DNA from: Morella rubra | Taxonomy: Eukaryota; Streptophyta; Magnoliopsida; Fagales; Myricaceae | DNA length: 64,000 bases | Reading direction: 5' to 3' | Assembly (NCBI GenBank): GCA_003952965.2 | Contig: CM025853.1 | Span: 19,197,575-19,261,574, forward strand | Notes under the pieces: generated by a model | Database searches by the model: none | Seen by the model: only the letters and a program-made list of their open reading frames with translations | Told to the model about the DNA's origin: nothing | Part shown: positions 11,717 to 22,900 of the stretch, piece by piece | Position numbering within the stretch: the first letter of the stretch is position 1 | Layout: the number at the start of each line of letters is the position of its first letter | Position numbers and translations under genes: made by a program

Positions 11717-12373
11717 TTTTTTTTTTTTTTTTGAGGCAAATGCTACATTTTTATTTGTGACTCCATTCACTAACCTCTAACTGTTACAAACAGTGAAAGC
11801 AGAAAATTACGATGGAAAATCACCTGAGTAATAAAATAACAAAACACATAATCTCTCTGTTGTTTGTGAGCAATAATCTCTCTGTATTTGAGCTGGAGTA
11901 TTTCTGATAAAAAAAAAAAAAAAACCAAAATTTCTTATTAACTCGTTGTTCTAAAAGCACATTAGCTTCGGTCCCATATCTCTTTGAGGCCATATCTCCA
12001 AAATCAGTGGCAACTTGGATGCATTACAGAGGACCAGGAAAGGTTCCATTCTCATTCCATCTGTCAATCCATTCACCTGGGCAAAGAGCACGATAATATT
12101 TGGCAAAATTTTCACACTCTGGAGCACCTTCCCCCTCGGCCGCTGTGCACCGATGATACTCAACATATCGAGTAAAGCAGCACCTTGTTTGATTTGTAGT
12201 TGGGAAACGAAAATCTACAGGGGCTGTTTCAAGCTTAATCTCCGGAGTCTCTTCAGCAGCATCTTGATCACCAGCATTCCCTTCTTCAAAATTTTCGCTG
12301 CTTGCTTCAGTTGCTGCTTCAGGATTTTCATCGCTTTCTTCAGTAGCAGCTGGAGCAGCTTCACTACTATTTT
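11717..12373 (-). pseudogene. COX6B: Cytochrome c oxidase subunit 6b copy, 3' part with poly(A)
   Basis: The minus strand reads as an acidic Ala/Glu-rich stretch, then EIKLETAPVDFRFPTTNQTR, CFTRYVEYHRC and CENFAKYYRALCPGEWIDRW, ending GTFPGPL and a stop at 12024. This is the CX9C-type domain of plant COX6b, a nuclear-encoded subunit of mitochondrial complex IV. A few residues near WNE are deleted. The coding part runs without introns. It is followed by a 3' UTR, an AATAAA at 11755-11750 and a 16-base A tail (11732-11717), so it derives from a processed mRNA. The 5' part lies 6.2 kb away at 18615, separated by an L1 insertion. Confidence 0.85.
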
Positions 12374-12424
12374 TTTTTTCTGCGTAACATGAGATATTGC
12401 ATTAAAACTGGACTCTACTAAAAT

Positions 12425-15400
12425 CAGCGGAGTCATCACAAGAAACAATAGCCATAGGCATATCGCCAGCTTCTAAAACAACCGGCTGTACAAATTGAAT
12501 ACCCCATCTAGCTAATTGATGAGCCATATCATTGCTCTCTCGCAGCACCCATTGAATTTCCATCTGGGATTCGTCTGCAAAAGGGCCCTTATAGTGTGCA
12601 CCTCGCCTGCTATCAGCTAATCAGGCTCATGCTCAAAGTCCAGAACCTGATTTACTAGAATTTGCGCATCTCCTTCAATAATAACCTCACTGTCACCATA
12701 CTCAGCTGCCAATGAACATGCAAGCCGAGCAACTCTTGCTTCCCCTTTAAGAGGATTTTGGCCTGGCCCCTTGCTGAGTTTAACCTTTTGGATTGCACCC
12801 TGGCAATTCCTACAAACTGCTGCAGCACTTAACCAATTCTCTTTAACTGAAATATCAAAATTAATCTTAACAGCACCAACAGAAGGTGGTTACCAACTGA
12901 TGGCAGAGGGCTCCTCCATTAAGTTCCAAGCCGCAAGTTGTGCATGATGGCGCCTATATATAGAACGAATCAACTTTGGGGGGTCCAGTTCCTTGCCCTC
13001 ATGTACAATTCTATTTCTCATATTCCATATAGTGTCAATTGTAATAGTCACCGCCAGCATCAAAGAAGCCCATTGGTACTGAGCCATCCTTTCGGTCACC
13101 AAAGTCCAGGGGCCGGTTTTCCACAGATTTTGACTAATCCAACATCCCAACAATAAATGAGCTGCTGTTTCTTCGTGGGATTTACATAAGGGACAACAAG
13201 AACCTGAATCTGCATTATGTATTGAGCCGCCACCCGATCTACCTCGCAACAGAAGGACATTAGCAGCAACTTTCCAAAAGAGGAGTTTAAGTCTATGTTG
13301 CACCTTCAAACGCCAGATTTGTTTTCATTCACTGGGCAATAACTCCCCTGAATTTTCAAACCAGTGTTTCTAATCAAACAGATATGCTCCTTTACCGAGT
13401 AAACTCCTTTAGAAGATAGGATCCATCGGGGAACATCCTTAGCTTGTCGAGCAGGAAGGGAGATTTGTAAAATTGCATTTACAAAATGGTCTTCAAAAAG
13501 ATCTCTAATCAGCTCTGTATTCCACCTGTGGGAATTGGGGTCGATAAGATCACTCACCTTATTAATACGAGGATCCACCAACGGCCCCATTTTCAGCTTT
13601 GGGCAGAATCCTTCCACTTCCGGAACCCATGGGTCGCGCCATATGTTAAGCTCCTCACCAGATTGAACCCCCCAACAAAAGCCCCGCTGTCACTAGATCT
13701 CGAATCTGCATGATGCTCTTCTAGAACCAGGAAGCTCCTTGAACTGGTCGAGCCCTCAAAAAATTGGTCCCTTGACAGTAATTAGCTGTCAATGCATGTA
13801 CCCATTAACTGTCCCGCTGCGCCATCATCTCACATCCCCTTTTCGCCACCAGAGCCTTATTGAGATCCTCCGTACGTCTCAAACCAAGACCTCCACTTTG
13901 CTTCGGCTTGCATAAACTCTCCCATGATTTTGGATGAAAATGGCGAGACAGCCCATCAAAACCCCACCAAAAATTCTTTAATCTGATATCCAGCCCTCTG
14001 CTCACGCGTCTGGGGAGTAAAAAAACTGACATGTAATATGAAGGGATGGCTTGAGCAACGGACTGAATTAAGACGGTGCATCCTGCCTGGGATAGTGCTC
14101 GTGCTTTCCATCTAGCCAGGCGATTGACCACTTGCTCTTGCATTTCTTTACAAGCAGCACTTTTAGACCGAGGAACACAAAGAGGCAATCCCAAATATTT
14201 ACCAGTTTCCTCTACAGTTTGTAATCGCAAGATATTGGTCAAGTTAATCCTCCTATCCGAACTTAGATTATTGTTGAACAAAGTGAACGATTTTTGAGGG
14301 TGAATAATCTGTCCAGACCAGCGTGCACAGGTGTGCATACACTTCTTTAACTGCCGCACTTCTCCCGGGTTTGCCCTACAAAATAGCATAATATCGTCTG
14401 CAAAGAGAAGATTAATAATAGGAGGGGCAGATCTCGCGATTTTTATGCCATATAGATTTCCAAGCTCCTCTTCCCGAGAGATAAGACGCGTGAGCACCTC
14501 CGTAATCATCACAAAGAGAAATGGTGAGAGAGGATCTCCCTGTCTTAGCCCACATCGCGGTCGAAACAATCCATATGGAGAACCATTGAATAGAATAGAG
14601 AATGAGAATATGGAAATAAATTGGAAAATCCAACATCTCCACTATTCACAGAACCCAAATGCTTTCATGATGACCATAAGGAAATGCCAATCAATCTTAT
14701 CATCGGCTTTCTCCATATCCATCTTGACTGCCATAAGCCCCCTTCTGCGTTGCTTGCGTTTCAGTGTCTGCATGATTTCTTGCACTAAAATCAAGTTATC
14801 CTGAATATGACGATTGGGGACAAAGGCATCTGATTACAAGAAATAAGCTTAGGCAACACCTCTTTCAACCGAGTTGCCAAGATTTTGGAAATAACCTTAT
14901 AACAAACATTACATAAACTAAAAGGGCGATATTGAGAAATATTAACAAGAGAGCCATTCTTGGGGATAAGGGCAATAAAAGAATGATTAAGCTTTTTTAA
15001 CATATATCCATCGGAAAAGAAATGCTTTACCATACTGATCACCTCACCCCGCACCGTAGTCCAGTATTTTTGGAAAAAGAGCACCGTAAAACCGTCTGGC
15101 CCGGTGCTTTCATTCCACCAATACTCTTCACTGCCTCCCATATTTCAATATCAGTGGGTGGTTTGCAAAGCTTGCCACTGTCTTCACCAATTATTAACTC
15201 TAGAATCGGTTGATCTAAAGAATAAGGGAAATTGGCCGAATTTCCTGCAAACAAGTGGCAAAAATAAGTTTGAATTTGTGAACCAATGGCCTCCCACCCA
15301 TGTAGCCATCTGCCCGAGCCATCTTGGATTGCCTTAATGCAATTTCTTCGTCACCGGTTAATTGTCGATAAGCGAAAGAAACTAGTATTGAGGTCGGGCA

Positions 15401-16467
15401 TTCGCAACCATGTCATACGGTGACTTTTGTCTCCACAAAACTTCTTCTTTCCTCTGTTCTTCAAGAAGACAAGAACTGATCGCCTTTTCTTTGAGAGAGA
15501 GCCACGGCTCGCTACTACCCACCCCATAATTTTGCTGTAAATTATCCAGTTCGACTTGAAGAGACTGAATATTAGATTGAATATGCTCAAATACCTCTTG
15601 GTTCCAACGTCTTAAAGCCACCTTGGTGGCTTTAAGATGTTGGCACAAAGTGTATGCTGGAGAGCCAGATCCCTCATACCTCCGTGCCTTAGCAACAACC
15701 TCTTTACAATGCACATCCGTCGCCCTAAAAGCTTCAAAATGAAAAGGACGGGGGTTACGGTCCTAATCGCCATACGTGTCCAGTAAGATCGGGGCATGGT
15801 CCGAAGCCACCCTTGCAATGTGCTGAACCTTTGCTCGCGAGAAAAGACCCCTCCATTCTCCGTTTGCAATTCCCCGGTCTAACCTTTCCATGATAAGCCC
15901 ACGCCCTTCCCGACCATTGGACCAAGTATAGGGGTTACCAGAAAATCCAAGATCCAACATACCGGCATTCCAAAAAAACTGATTAAGGTTACCCGAAAGT
16001 GAGCTATGACCCACGGGCCGTCCACCTCACTTCTCATTTTGGTCCAAAATGGCGTTAAAATCGCCAAAACAAATCCAAGGTCCATTAAAACTATGCCCAC
16101 TATTCTCAAGATCATACCAGAAACATGCCTTCTCATTCCAAATTGTAGGGCCATGTACAAAAGATATAAGCCACTTGTGATCCTGAGGATCAGATTCTAC
16201 AACGACATTCACAAAAAAAGGGCTAACAAAAACAACATCCAAAATAACGCCATATTTCCAGGCGACAACAAAACCCCCTTTTATACCTCTCAGGGGAACT
16301 TCAACACAATCAGCATAGCCCAACTAAAGCATTTTACGATGCAAGCCCATAGATTTAGTTTCTGCCAAACAAAAAAGCTCAGGGATTTTTTGCCTCACCA
16401 CTCCCCTAAGGTATCGCACTGTTGCCGCTCCCTGGAAGCCGTGGCAGTTCCAAAATGGCACTCTCAT
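12425..16467 (-). pseudogene. L1 ORF2: endonuclease, reverse transcriptase, zinc-binding and RNase H domains (broken)
   Basis: The start at 16467 gives MRVPFWNCHGFQG, the usual beginning of the APE-like endonuclease. WICFGDFNAILD at about 16060 and SDHAPILLD at about 15800 are endonuclease motifs. Reverse transcriptase follows: GMKAPGPDGF across a shift, FIALIPK, YRPFSLCNVCYK, GLRQGDPLSPFLF and the catalytic FADDIMLF at about 14400. WARWRA-like thumb motifs and FWWG follow. The zinc-binding region at 13617-12890 contains CPLCKSHEETAAHLL. The C-terminal RNase H-like domain ends with RESNDMAHQLARWG near 12510. Several frameshifts and a stop separate the pieces. Confidence 0.9.
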
Positions 16468-16572
16468 GGTGAGGGTGGGGGCAAGTTATGGCCCGCCACC
16501 CCGGCCTGCTTGGACTGGTCATCGGGGTAATTCTCCTTGCAACAGCTGAAACTTGTTTACATCCCTGTGAAT

Positions 16573-18254
16573 CTACTGTGTACTTCCTCCTCTATTCCCC
16601 TTCAAATGGTCTTTCTTCTTCATCTCGGCAACTGACCCACCACGTTTGAAAAAGGACCCCGATTGAAAAATTAAATCATCAAGAGGACTGGATAAATTAA
16701 GTTTGGGTTCGAGAATGTCTGAATGCAAACCTAGATCCTGCTTTTTGGGTGATGGATAGGAGACTTCCGGATGGGCTTGTCTTCGTTTCTTCAGCACTGA
16801 CTCCTCACACTTACTCCCTTGGGCTAGAAGCTGTGTCCCCTCATGGAAAATGATCGAAGGCTTGCAACGTTTTCCCTTGCTGTGATAGGGTTGAGCAGCA
16901 TTTGGGCTAACCAAATCCGTATTCACATAAGGGCTGGCATCTTGAGATGGGTCCAAAGTTTCCATCACTATTTGACTCCCCAGCGAGCCCAACTGAGAGG
17001 TGGCAAACTTCTCAGCCCAAGTGTCATCCGTACTCCAACTATTGGAGTACTTGCCGTTGCCTACACAGATATCAATAGAGGAAAAGTCGAAGGAAAAGTC
17101 GAAGGAAAAGATACCCTTTCAACAAGGATTGTCGGGGAGGCAGCCTTCAATTGCACCCTAGGAAGATCCGGACTGTTTTGTTACTCAGGAGATTGTCAAC
17201 ACGGCAGATCAAAAGACCGTGCAACTTTAACAAGCCCAGTGTTAGAAGCAAGCTTATCTTCACCGCACACCTCTTTTTGTAAAAAAGGGGCACCCCTGAT
17301 CTCTGGCAAAGGGTCTGCCACCGTTGCATAATTACTTATTTTGCCATCTAGATGAGGAGGGGTTACGTCACTTCCCCGCCTATAGAACCTTCTGATACAA
17401 CCATGTTGCCATCTAGATGAGGAGGGGTTACGTCACTAAGAACCACCATCAGCCGGTCACCAGGCAAAGAGAAGTTTGTAACGGCGCTTGCTTCAGGGAG
17501 TGTCAATAGCGCCTTAACACTAAGGCTTGAAGCCCCCATCAATTGATCTGGCTTAAAATTTTTTCCATGAAGCACTAGATTATCCGCCTTCATACAAGGG
17601 CCAAAAGAAGTATTTGTCTGAAACTCACCCACCATACTGCAAGCCTCTTGCATGTGACCCAACAATCTGCACTTATAGTGAAAGAAAGCCCAAGACAAAT
17701 TCATACTTGAAGAAGATTTTGATAGGCTCCAACTCTCCCCTAGGCAAGAGGAAACCCGAAGGAAGGGGAACTTGAGTGTCAATAAGCACCCTGAGACAAG
17801 TGAATGGCACGCACCAGACCCGTTTATCAATATCACCTTCGATTTCCAGGACTTCCCCAACAGCATCTCCTACGAATTTTGCTGAATAACTATTGGATCT
17901 GTCCAGAGGCAGACCATGTATTTGAACCCATACAAGGCAGCGATTGAGCTCAATTTCAGGGCACGACATACCCAGTGGCCAGTGTTGAAGCACAAAAACA
18001 AACCTTTTGACTATCCAAGGTTGTCTATCCATGACCTTCCTGGAAGCATCTGAAGTGTTGAACTCACATAAAAACACGTTTTTGGCAAGCTCCGAAAGAC
18101 GCAGTTTCGGTTCAATTGGCCAAGCTTTGAGTAATACACCCTGTACAACATACAAAGAGAACTCTCGATCAGCAACTATCCTGCCAATTAAAACTAGAGC
18201 CGATGCTGCTTCTGCTTCAACGGTCTCTAGGAAGGAGGGGGTACTATTCCCCAT
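16573..18254 (-). pseudogene. L1 ORF1: DUF4283/zinc-knuckle nucleic-acid-binding protein (broken)
   Basis: The frame 18254-17673 begins MGNSTPSFLE and contains DRQPWIVKRFVFVLQHW and VWVQIHGLPLD, hallmarks of the DUF4283 domain of plant L1 ORF1. After a frameshift, FHYKCRLLGHMQEAC is a CCHC-type knuckle with its first cysteine replaced. A low-complexity C-terminus runs to the stop at 16573. ORF1 proteins coat the L1 RNA. This copy has at least one frameshift and an altered knuckle. It lies just upstream of ORF2. Confidence 0.8.
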
Positions 18255-18614
18255 TTCAAAGCCTTTGTACGCTCAATGAGGTTCTCCACCTCCGAAGCAT
18301 GGCCCAAAGAATCCATGAGCAGCAAACGAAATAGGAGGAAAAGGAGAGAGGTGGTACTGGAGCTGAATAAACCAAAGCCTGAGTAACCAAAGAACAGAAG
18401 GTTGCGAATAAATAGGAGGAGGATTATGAATCTGCGCTGACCGACAGAAAGGAGGCCGTCGAGCAGGGATAAGTCCCCTGGATGGCAGGACAGTATGGAC
18501 AGCGGCCGGCTGAAACCAGAAAACAACCTGAACATAAGGCTGACTAACATGTATCGAGATACCCACCGAGGGTGTACAGAGAGCTCTCTAAAAAAGCGAG
18601 TGGAAGTAAGCAAT

Positions 18615-18700
18615 GCTTCACTACTATTTTCAACAGCACTAGAAGTGGCTTCAGTGCTCTCTTTAGCAGTAGGGGTTACTACATTGCTGGGTTCAATTAT
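18615..18700 (-). pseudogene. COX6B: COX6B copy, 5' part
   Basis: The minus strand reads VTPTAKESTEATSSAVENSS, the acidic, Ala/Thr/Glu-rich N-terminal region typical of plant COX6b. At the target-site duplication it joins in frame to the 3' part at 12373. No start codon in this frame is visible upstream, so the 5' end is truncated or rearranged near 18700. Confidence 0.6.
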
Positions 18701-18978
18701 TATGCTGATCTTTAAGGTGCTGATGGCTACTGATGGACGAGTAGGATCAAATTTTTAAGATCCAACGGCTGCTAACAAGTTACGTCAATTAAAATACTTT
18801 GACCCGCGAACTGATCCGATTCGAGATGAACCGACCCGTTTCATTGTAGATGACCTGCGAACTGGCTCAGCAAAAACAAAACCCAAATCAGCCTCTTCTT
18901 CGCGTTTCATCTTCTTCGCACCTCTCCGACTCTCCCAGCCGCCCAGCTCTGTCCCAGAAGCAAAGGAAGGAAATGTGG
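18701..18978 (-). repeat. Inverted diverged copy of the 20640-20900 region
   Basis: On the minus strand this reads like the plus-strand sequence near 20640-20870. Shared order includes a GGGAC-GAGCT block, GCGAAGAAG, a CAGCC-TT-GATC block, ATCCT, GTCCATCAG and CATCAGCAC. It looks like promoter or 5' UTR sequence rather than coding sequence. The similarity is partial, judged by eye. Confidence 0.5.
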
Positions 18979-21060
18979 TCTGTACGCTACATATCATAGT
19001 TACCCTCAAGCTCCAAACTATTTCTTTGAAGCCTATAGGCTTCAAACTTTAAGAGACCACAATACTACCGTGGGATAGAGAAAAAGCCTCCAATTGTGTC
19101 TAATTTATACTACGCATCCAACAATGGTGTTTTGGGTTGTGCCATTCTATATTGGCAATCTCCAGTCCGAAACAAAGGACCCAATGTTTGTTAATCATGT
19201 GACCGTGAAGTTTCAAGTCAATGTAGTTTTCAAGAGGGCCTGGAATGTGAAGCGAATAGTTGCCGTGGGAAGTAGACTTGGAGAGTGAAAGAATGATATT
19301 TCGATAAAACAGAGGCATACTTAGGAAAGGCAATTACTTTCACCTTATCGACAGGACATGCATTCAAGATCATTGATGGCCTATATCAGTACCATAGTGC
19401 AGTACTACAGTTGGCATCTCGTAGATAATAGATTCGATTAAGGGTGCATGTTACATATGGATTTCGACAGCATAGGGAGGTAGATGACAGTATGGGAAAA
19501 TGACAAACATCATCAGAGAACAACAACCAGGGTCCGGGTATGTTCAAAATGATCGCATGTGCTCTGCTTAAGAATAATCCCACTGGAAGTCAGATGGATA
19601 TATTGGGTTTCATTTGCTCTCGTTTCACTAGGTGTGGGGAGTTGGGACGGAGCTAGGCGCTGGGTGGGAGCTGAGCGACGGCTACAGACAGTTCGGTTTT
19701 GAATAAAATCATCATACAGCCGGGTAATCTGGAATTCTCGAGTCTTTTTAATTGAGTGGCGACTTAACAGCCATTAGATCATGAAGTTTAGATCCTGACC
19801 GTTCAGCACTCATCAATCCTGACTCTCCTCAGCTCCCTTAGCTTTCTTAGTGACAACTTCCTCAACAGTAGCAGACAACTTCCTTTGAGTCCTTGTGACC
19901 TAAGGTGTAATGGCTACTGAGGTGGTAGATTCTGCTGTCAAGAAGTTGGAAAAAAATTGACTGTACGCTTAATAGTAGTTACCCCCAAGCTCCAAACCTT
20001 CTCCTATTTAGGCTTCAAACTTTAAGAGACCACAATACTACCGTGGGATAGAGAAAAAGCCTCCAATTGTGTCTAATTTATACTACGCATCCAACAATGG
20101 TGTTTTGGGTTGTGCCATTCTATATTGGCAATCTCCAGTCCGAAACAAAGGACCCAATGTTTGTTAATCATGTGACCGTGAAGTTTCAAGTCAATGTAGT
20201 TTTCAAGAGGGCCTGGAATGTGAAGCGAATAGTTGCCGTGGGAAGTAGACTTGGAGAGTGTCTGAAAGAATGATATTTCGATAAAACAGAGGCATACTTA
20301 GGAAAGGCAATTACTTTCACCTTATCGACAGGACATGCATTCAAGATCATTGATGGCCTATATCAGTACCATAGTGCAGTACTACAGTTGGCATCTCGTA
20401 GATAATAGATTCGATTAAGGGTGCATGTTACATATGGATTTCGACAGCATAGGGAGGTAGATGACAGTATGGGAAAATGACAAATCATGGATCACTTGTG
20501 TGTCAGAGAACAACAACCAGAGGTCCGGGTATGTTCAAAATGATCGCATGTGCTCTGCTTAAGAATAATCCCACCTGGAAGTCTAGATGGATATATTGGG
20601 TTTCATTTGCTCTCGTTTCACTAGGTGTGACGAGGAGTTGGGACGGAGCTAGGCGATTGGGTGGGAGCTGAGCGACGGCTATGCGAAGAAGGAGACAGTT
20701 CGGTTTTGAATAAAATCACGGGTCATTTACATGGAGCTAAGTCGGGTAATCTGGAATTCGAGTGAAGTGGGTCGAGTCTTTTTAATTGAGGTGGCGACTT
20801 AACAGCCATTAGATCATGAAGTTTAGATCCTGACCGTCCATCAGCACTCATCAGCACAATAACCGAACCCCTGCACTGCTTGCTTTAGTGGCAACTAGGG
20901 TAACCTCAGTACTTTCTTCTGCTGCAGCAGGTGAATCCTTAGCTTTCTTAGTGACAACTTCCTCAACAGTAGCAGACAACTTCCTTTGAGTTGTCCTTGT
21001 GACCTAAGGTGTAATGGCTACTGAGGTGGTAGATTCTGCTGTCAAGAAGTTGGAAAAAAA
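18979..21060 (+). repeat. Tandem duplication of about 1 kb
   Basis: Unit A (18979-19960) and unit B (19961-21060) both start CTGTACGCT and end GTTGGAAAAAAATTGA. Long stretches are identical. Unit A lacks many short pieces present in B, for example near 19287, 19508, 19637, 19686 and 19716, plus about 75 bases near 19820. No protein was recognised in the unit. The frames at 19094 and 20067 are the same peptide in the two copies. Confidence 0.9.
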
Positions 21061-21181
21061 TTGACGTAAGGGTGTTTTTGTAAAAATGACAATACTAAAA
21101 GGATCAAAATTTTGAAGTTTGAAAATAAGAGACTGGAATGAAAAAGTGACCAAAACTTAACGACGAAAATGTTAATTTTTC
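20985..21181 (-). repeat. MULE right terminal inverted repeat
   Basis: Reverse complement of the left arm; it ends in GTTAATTTTTC at 21181, directly before the 9-bp target duplicate. Confidence 0.7.
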
Positions 21182-21190
21182 TTAAATAAA

Positions 21191-21988
21191 TTAACCATTT
21201 TAAATAAATGAATATTTTATTTTACCGTTAATATATTCTAGTTTCAGTTCACTAAATTTTACCAACATCCCTAGACACTGAAACTTAGAGAAAGTATTGT
21301 ATTTGTCGATTCTTATTTAGGTAAAACAAACGAAAACCTAGTAACATTTATTTCAAGTCCTCATCTACTCTTTTCTTTTTAGAATAAAACTCTTTTAACT
21401 CTCCCAAATTTGTACACTATTTAGATTGTAAAAGACTATTCTTGCTGAGGACAGCTAAAACAGAATTCTTATGAAACACAACAAAAGCAACTAAATTATT
21501 TTTTTGTGACTTTCGAGTAGTTTTCGTTTTATGTCAGTTCCGTAATTAGAAAAAAAAAAAAAAAAACAAAATTATTTTTTTCCTACCGCATTCGAAGCTG
21601 AAACATCCCATCTTTAACTCCATCAAAATAGGGCTAAAATAAATTAGTTTTAGCTCTATACAAACATTCCTTTTGCTTTTATTTTCTTTATTTTTTTTGG
21701 CTACTGAACTTTTCATCTCTTCATTAAGTTCATCTTGATTGTTCATCCAGGAAAGTTGGCTTCAGATCTTGCCCGTATGAGGGGAAACAATCATAAAAAA
21801 AAATCCGTGTCAACTAATACAAATATATCGCCAATGCCGCAGCCAATCATACGTCCAGATGGTCTAATATCAGCGGTATGGCAGGTGCACTGGCTCCACA
21901 TGCTGTCGTGTCCGAATTGGTAACTTAGAATTCTCCAATTGATGGATGCTAAGGCTTACCAATTGGCTTAGGATTCCATATCCCGTGG
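21191..21988. other. 3' flank of the GatA pseudogene, no gene seen
   Basis: AT-rich sequence between the MULE and the last GatA exon. The part next to 21988 is probably the old GatA 3' UTR on the minus strand. It has a T/A tract near 21550. No other coding sequence is recognised. Confidence 0.4.
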
Positions 21989-22081
21989 CTACCATGGAGT
22001 GTCATCTTCTATCAGTGGAGGGACAAATCTGCAATTTTGAAGAGTCCGCTCAAATATATTACCAACTTTAAGCAATTTTTC
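21989..22081 (-). pseudogene. GATA: GatA last exon
   Basis: After a TGCAG acceptor the minus strand reads EKLLKVGNIFERTLQNCRF and VPPLIEDD, then TPW and a TAG stop at 21989. This is the GatA C-terminus. The phase fits the donor at 32831, so this exon and the previous one were once joined across an intron that now holds the gypsy element. Confidence 0.9.
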
Positions 22082-22399
22082 CTGCAAACACCATGAGGGA
22101 AGAATCTTTAACATCTGCCACTGATACCGCACCGAGTTAATCCTTGTGATTAACCCATCATAAATTTAGAGGCTTAGGAAAAACAAGAAGTAACATATGC
22201 AACCAACACTTCACCACCAAAAAAATTCTCCCGAGTAGTGTCCCCCACCCTGATCCCATCCGCGATCCTCCTAAACCCATTCCTGATTATACTCCCTTTC
22301 ATCTGGCTGACAAGGACTTGATGATTACTGATGGTGCCAATACTGAATCACATCCAGCCCAAACCAATTTGGACCGAAAAATATGATTACTTCTTCAAA

Positions 22400-22853
22400 A
22401 GCCCAACAGTTACAATCCAACCCACGTAGCATATTTTCCAAAAGATAAAATCACTACGTATGCCATAAACAGTTACCTAACGGCCCACGATAAGCCACGC
22501 ACCACGTTCCCATTATACCCGTAGCAGTTACGAATAACCGTGGGAAAAAGGTGGAAAGGACATCACGAAGCACGACCTAACAGGGACAAAAACTACCCAC
22601 TAAAATCTCGGTTAGAGGAAAAGAAAGAAACGTGGGCAAAAGCACTATAAAAAGAGAAGCTAACGATGAGAACAGGTAAGTGATTTCTTATGTGAAAAAA
22701 TAGCAAAAACTCAGATAAAAGTAAGAGACTAATTTAAGCTTCGGAGGTTCCACATCTCGGAACCCGGGTCTTTTATTGTTTTACAGGAAAAGATACGGGA
22801 AGATCAAGCTGCATTTACTCTGACGTATTGACCATAAATCAACTGATTTATCA
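22400..22853 (+). mobile_element. 5' LTR of the gypsy element, right part
   Basis: The LTR ends in CA at 22853, two bases before the primer binding site. A TATA box lies about 200 bp upstream of the end, as in plant gypsy LTRs. The start was not located. Confidence 0.6.
22646..22654 (+). promoter_or_regulatory. TATA box of the 5' LTR
   Basis: TATAAAAAG lies in the LTR about 250 bp before the gag start, a plausible position for the LTR promoter. Confidence 0.6.
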
Positions 22854-22855
22854 GT

Positions 22856-22873
22856 TGGCGCCGTCTGTGGGAA
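22856..22873 (+). other. Primer binding site of the gypsy element
   Basis: TGGCGCCGTCTGTGGGAA follows the LTR end. TGGCGCCGT is the usual start of this site in Tat/Athila-type elements. Confidence 0.75.
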
Positions 22874-22900
22874 CGTTTACGTTCTCGTGATAAAAGGTTT

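Larger units (their letters stand above)
12374..18614 (-). mobile_element. L1-type LINE inserted in the COX6B copy
   Basis: The minus strand carries ORF1 and ORF2 of a plant L1 element. Its 3' end is an A tail (T run at 12371-12379 on the plus strand). The 16-bp GCTTCACTACTATTTT occurs at 12358-12373 and again at 18615-18630, an exact target-site duplication. At both sites the flanking sequence reads as COX6B coding sequence. Length is 6.24 kb, about full size. Stops and frameshifts in both ORFs make it inactive. Confidence 0.9.
9855..21181. mobile_element. Mutator-like element (MULE) with nested insertions
   Basis: The left end from 9855 and the reverse complement of the right end ending at 21181 align over about 200 bp: GGGAAATTGACATTTTAG against GAAAAATTAACATTTTCG, both leading into ACAAAAACACCCTT. 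A direct repeat TTAAATAAA flanks the element at 9846-9854 and 21182-21190, the 9-bp target duplication typical of Mutator. Without its insertions (hAT-like, COX6B, L1) the element is only about 3.3 kb. I found no transposase. It carries a DUF829/TMEM53-like gene fragment, which fits a Pack-MULE. A tandem duplication and an inverted copy make up its right third. Confidence 0.75.

Noticed and set aside
19094..20273. The repeated 64- to 68-residue plus-strand frames as a gene family
   Set aside because: Both are the same frame in the two units of a tandem DNA duplication. There is no sign of selection or a known domain.
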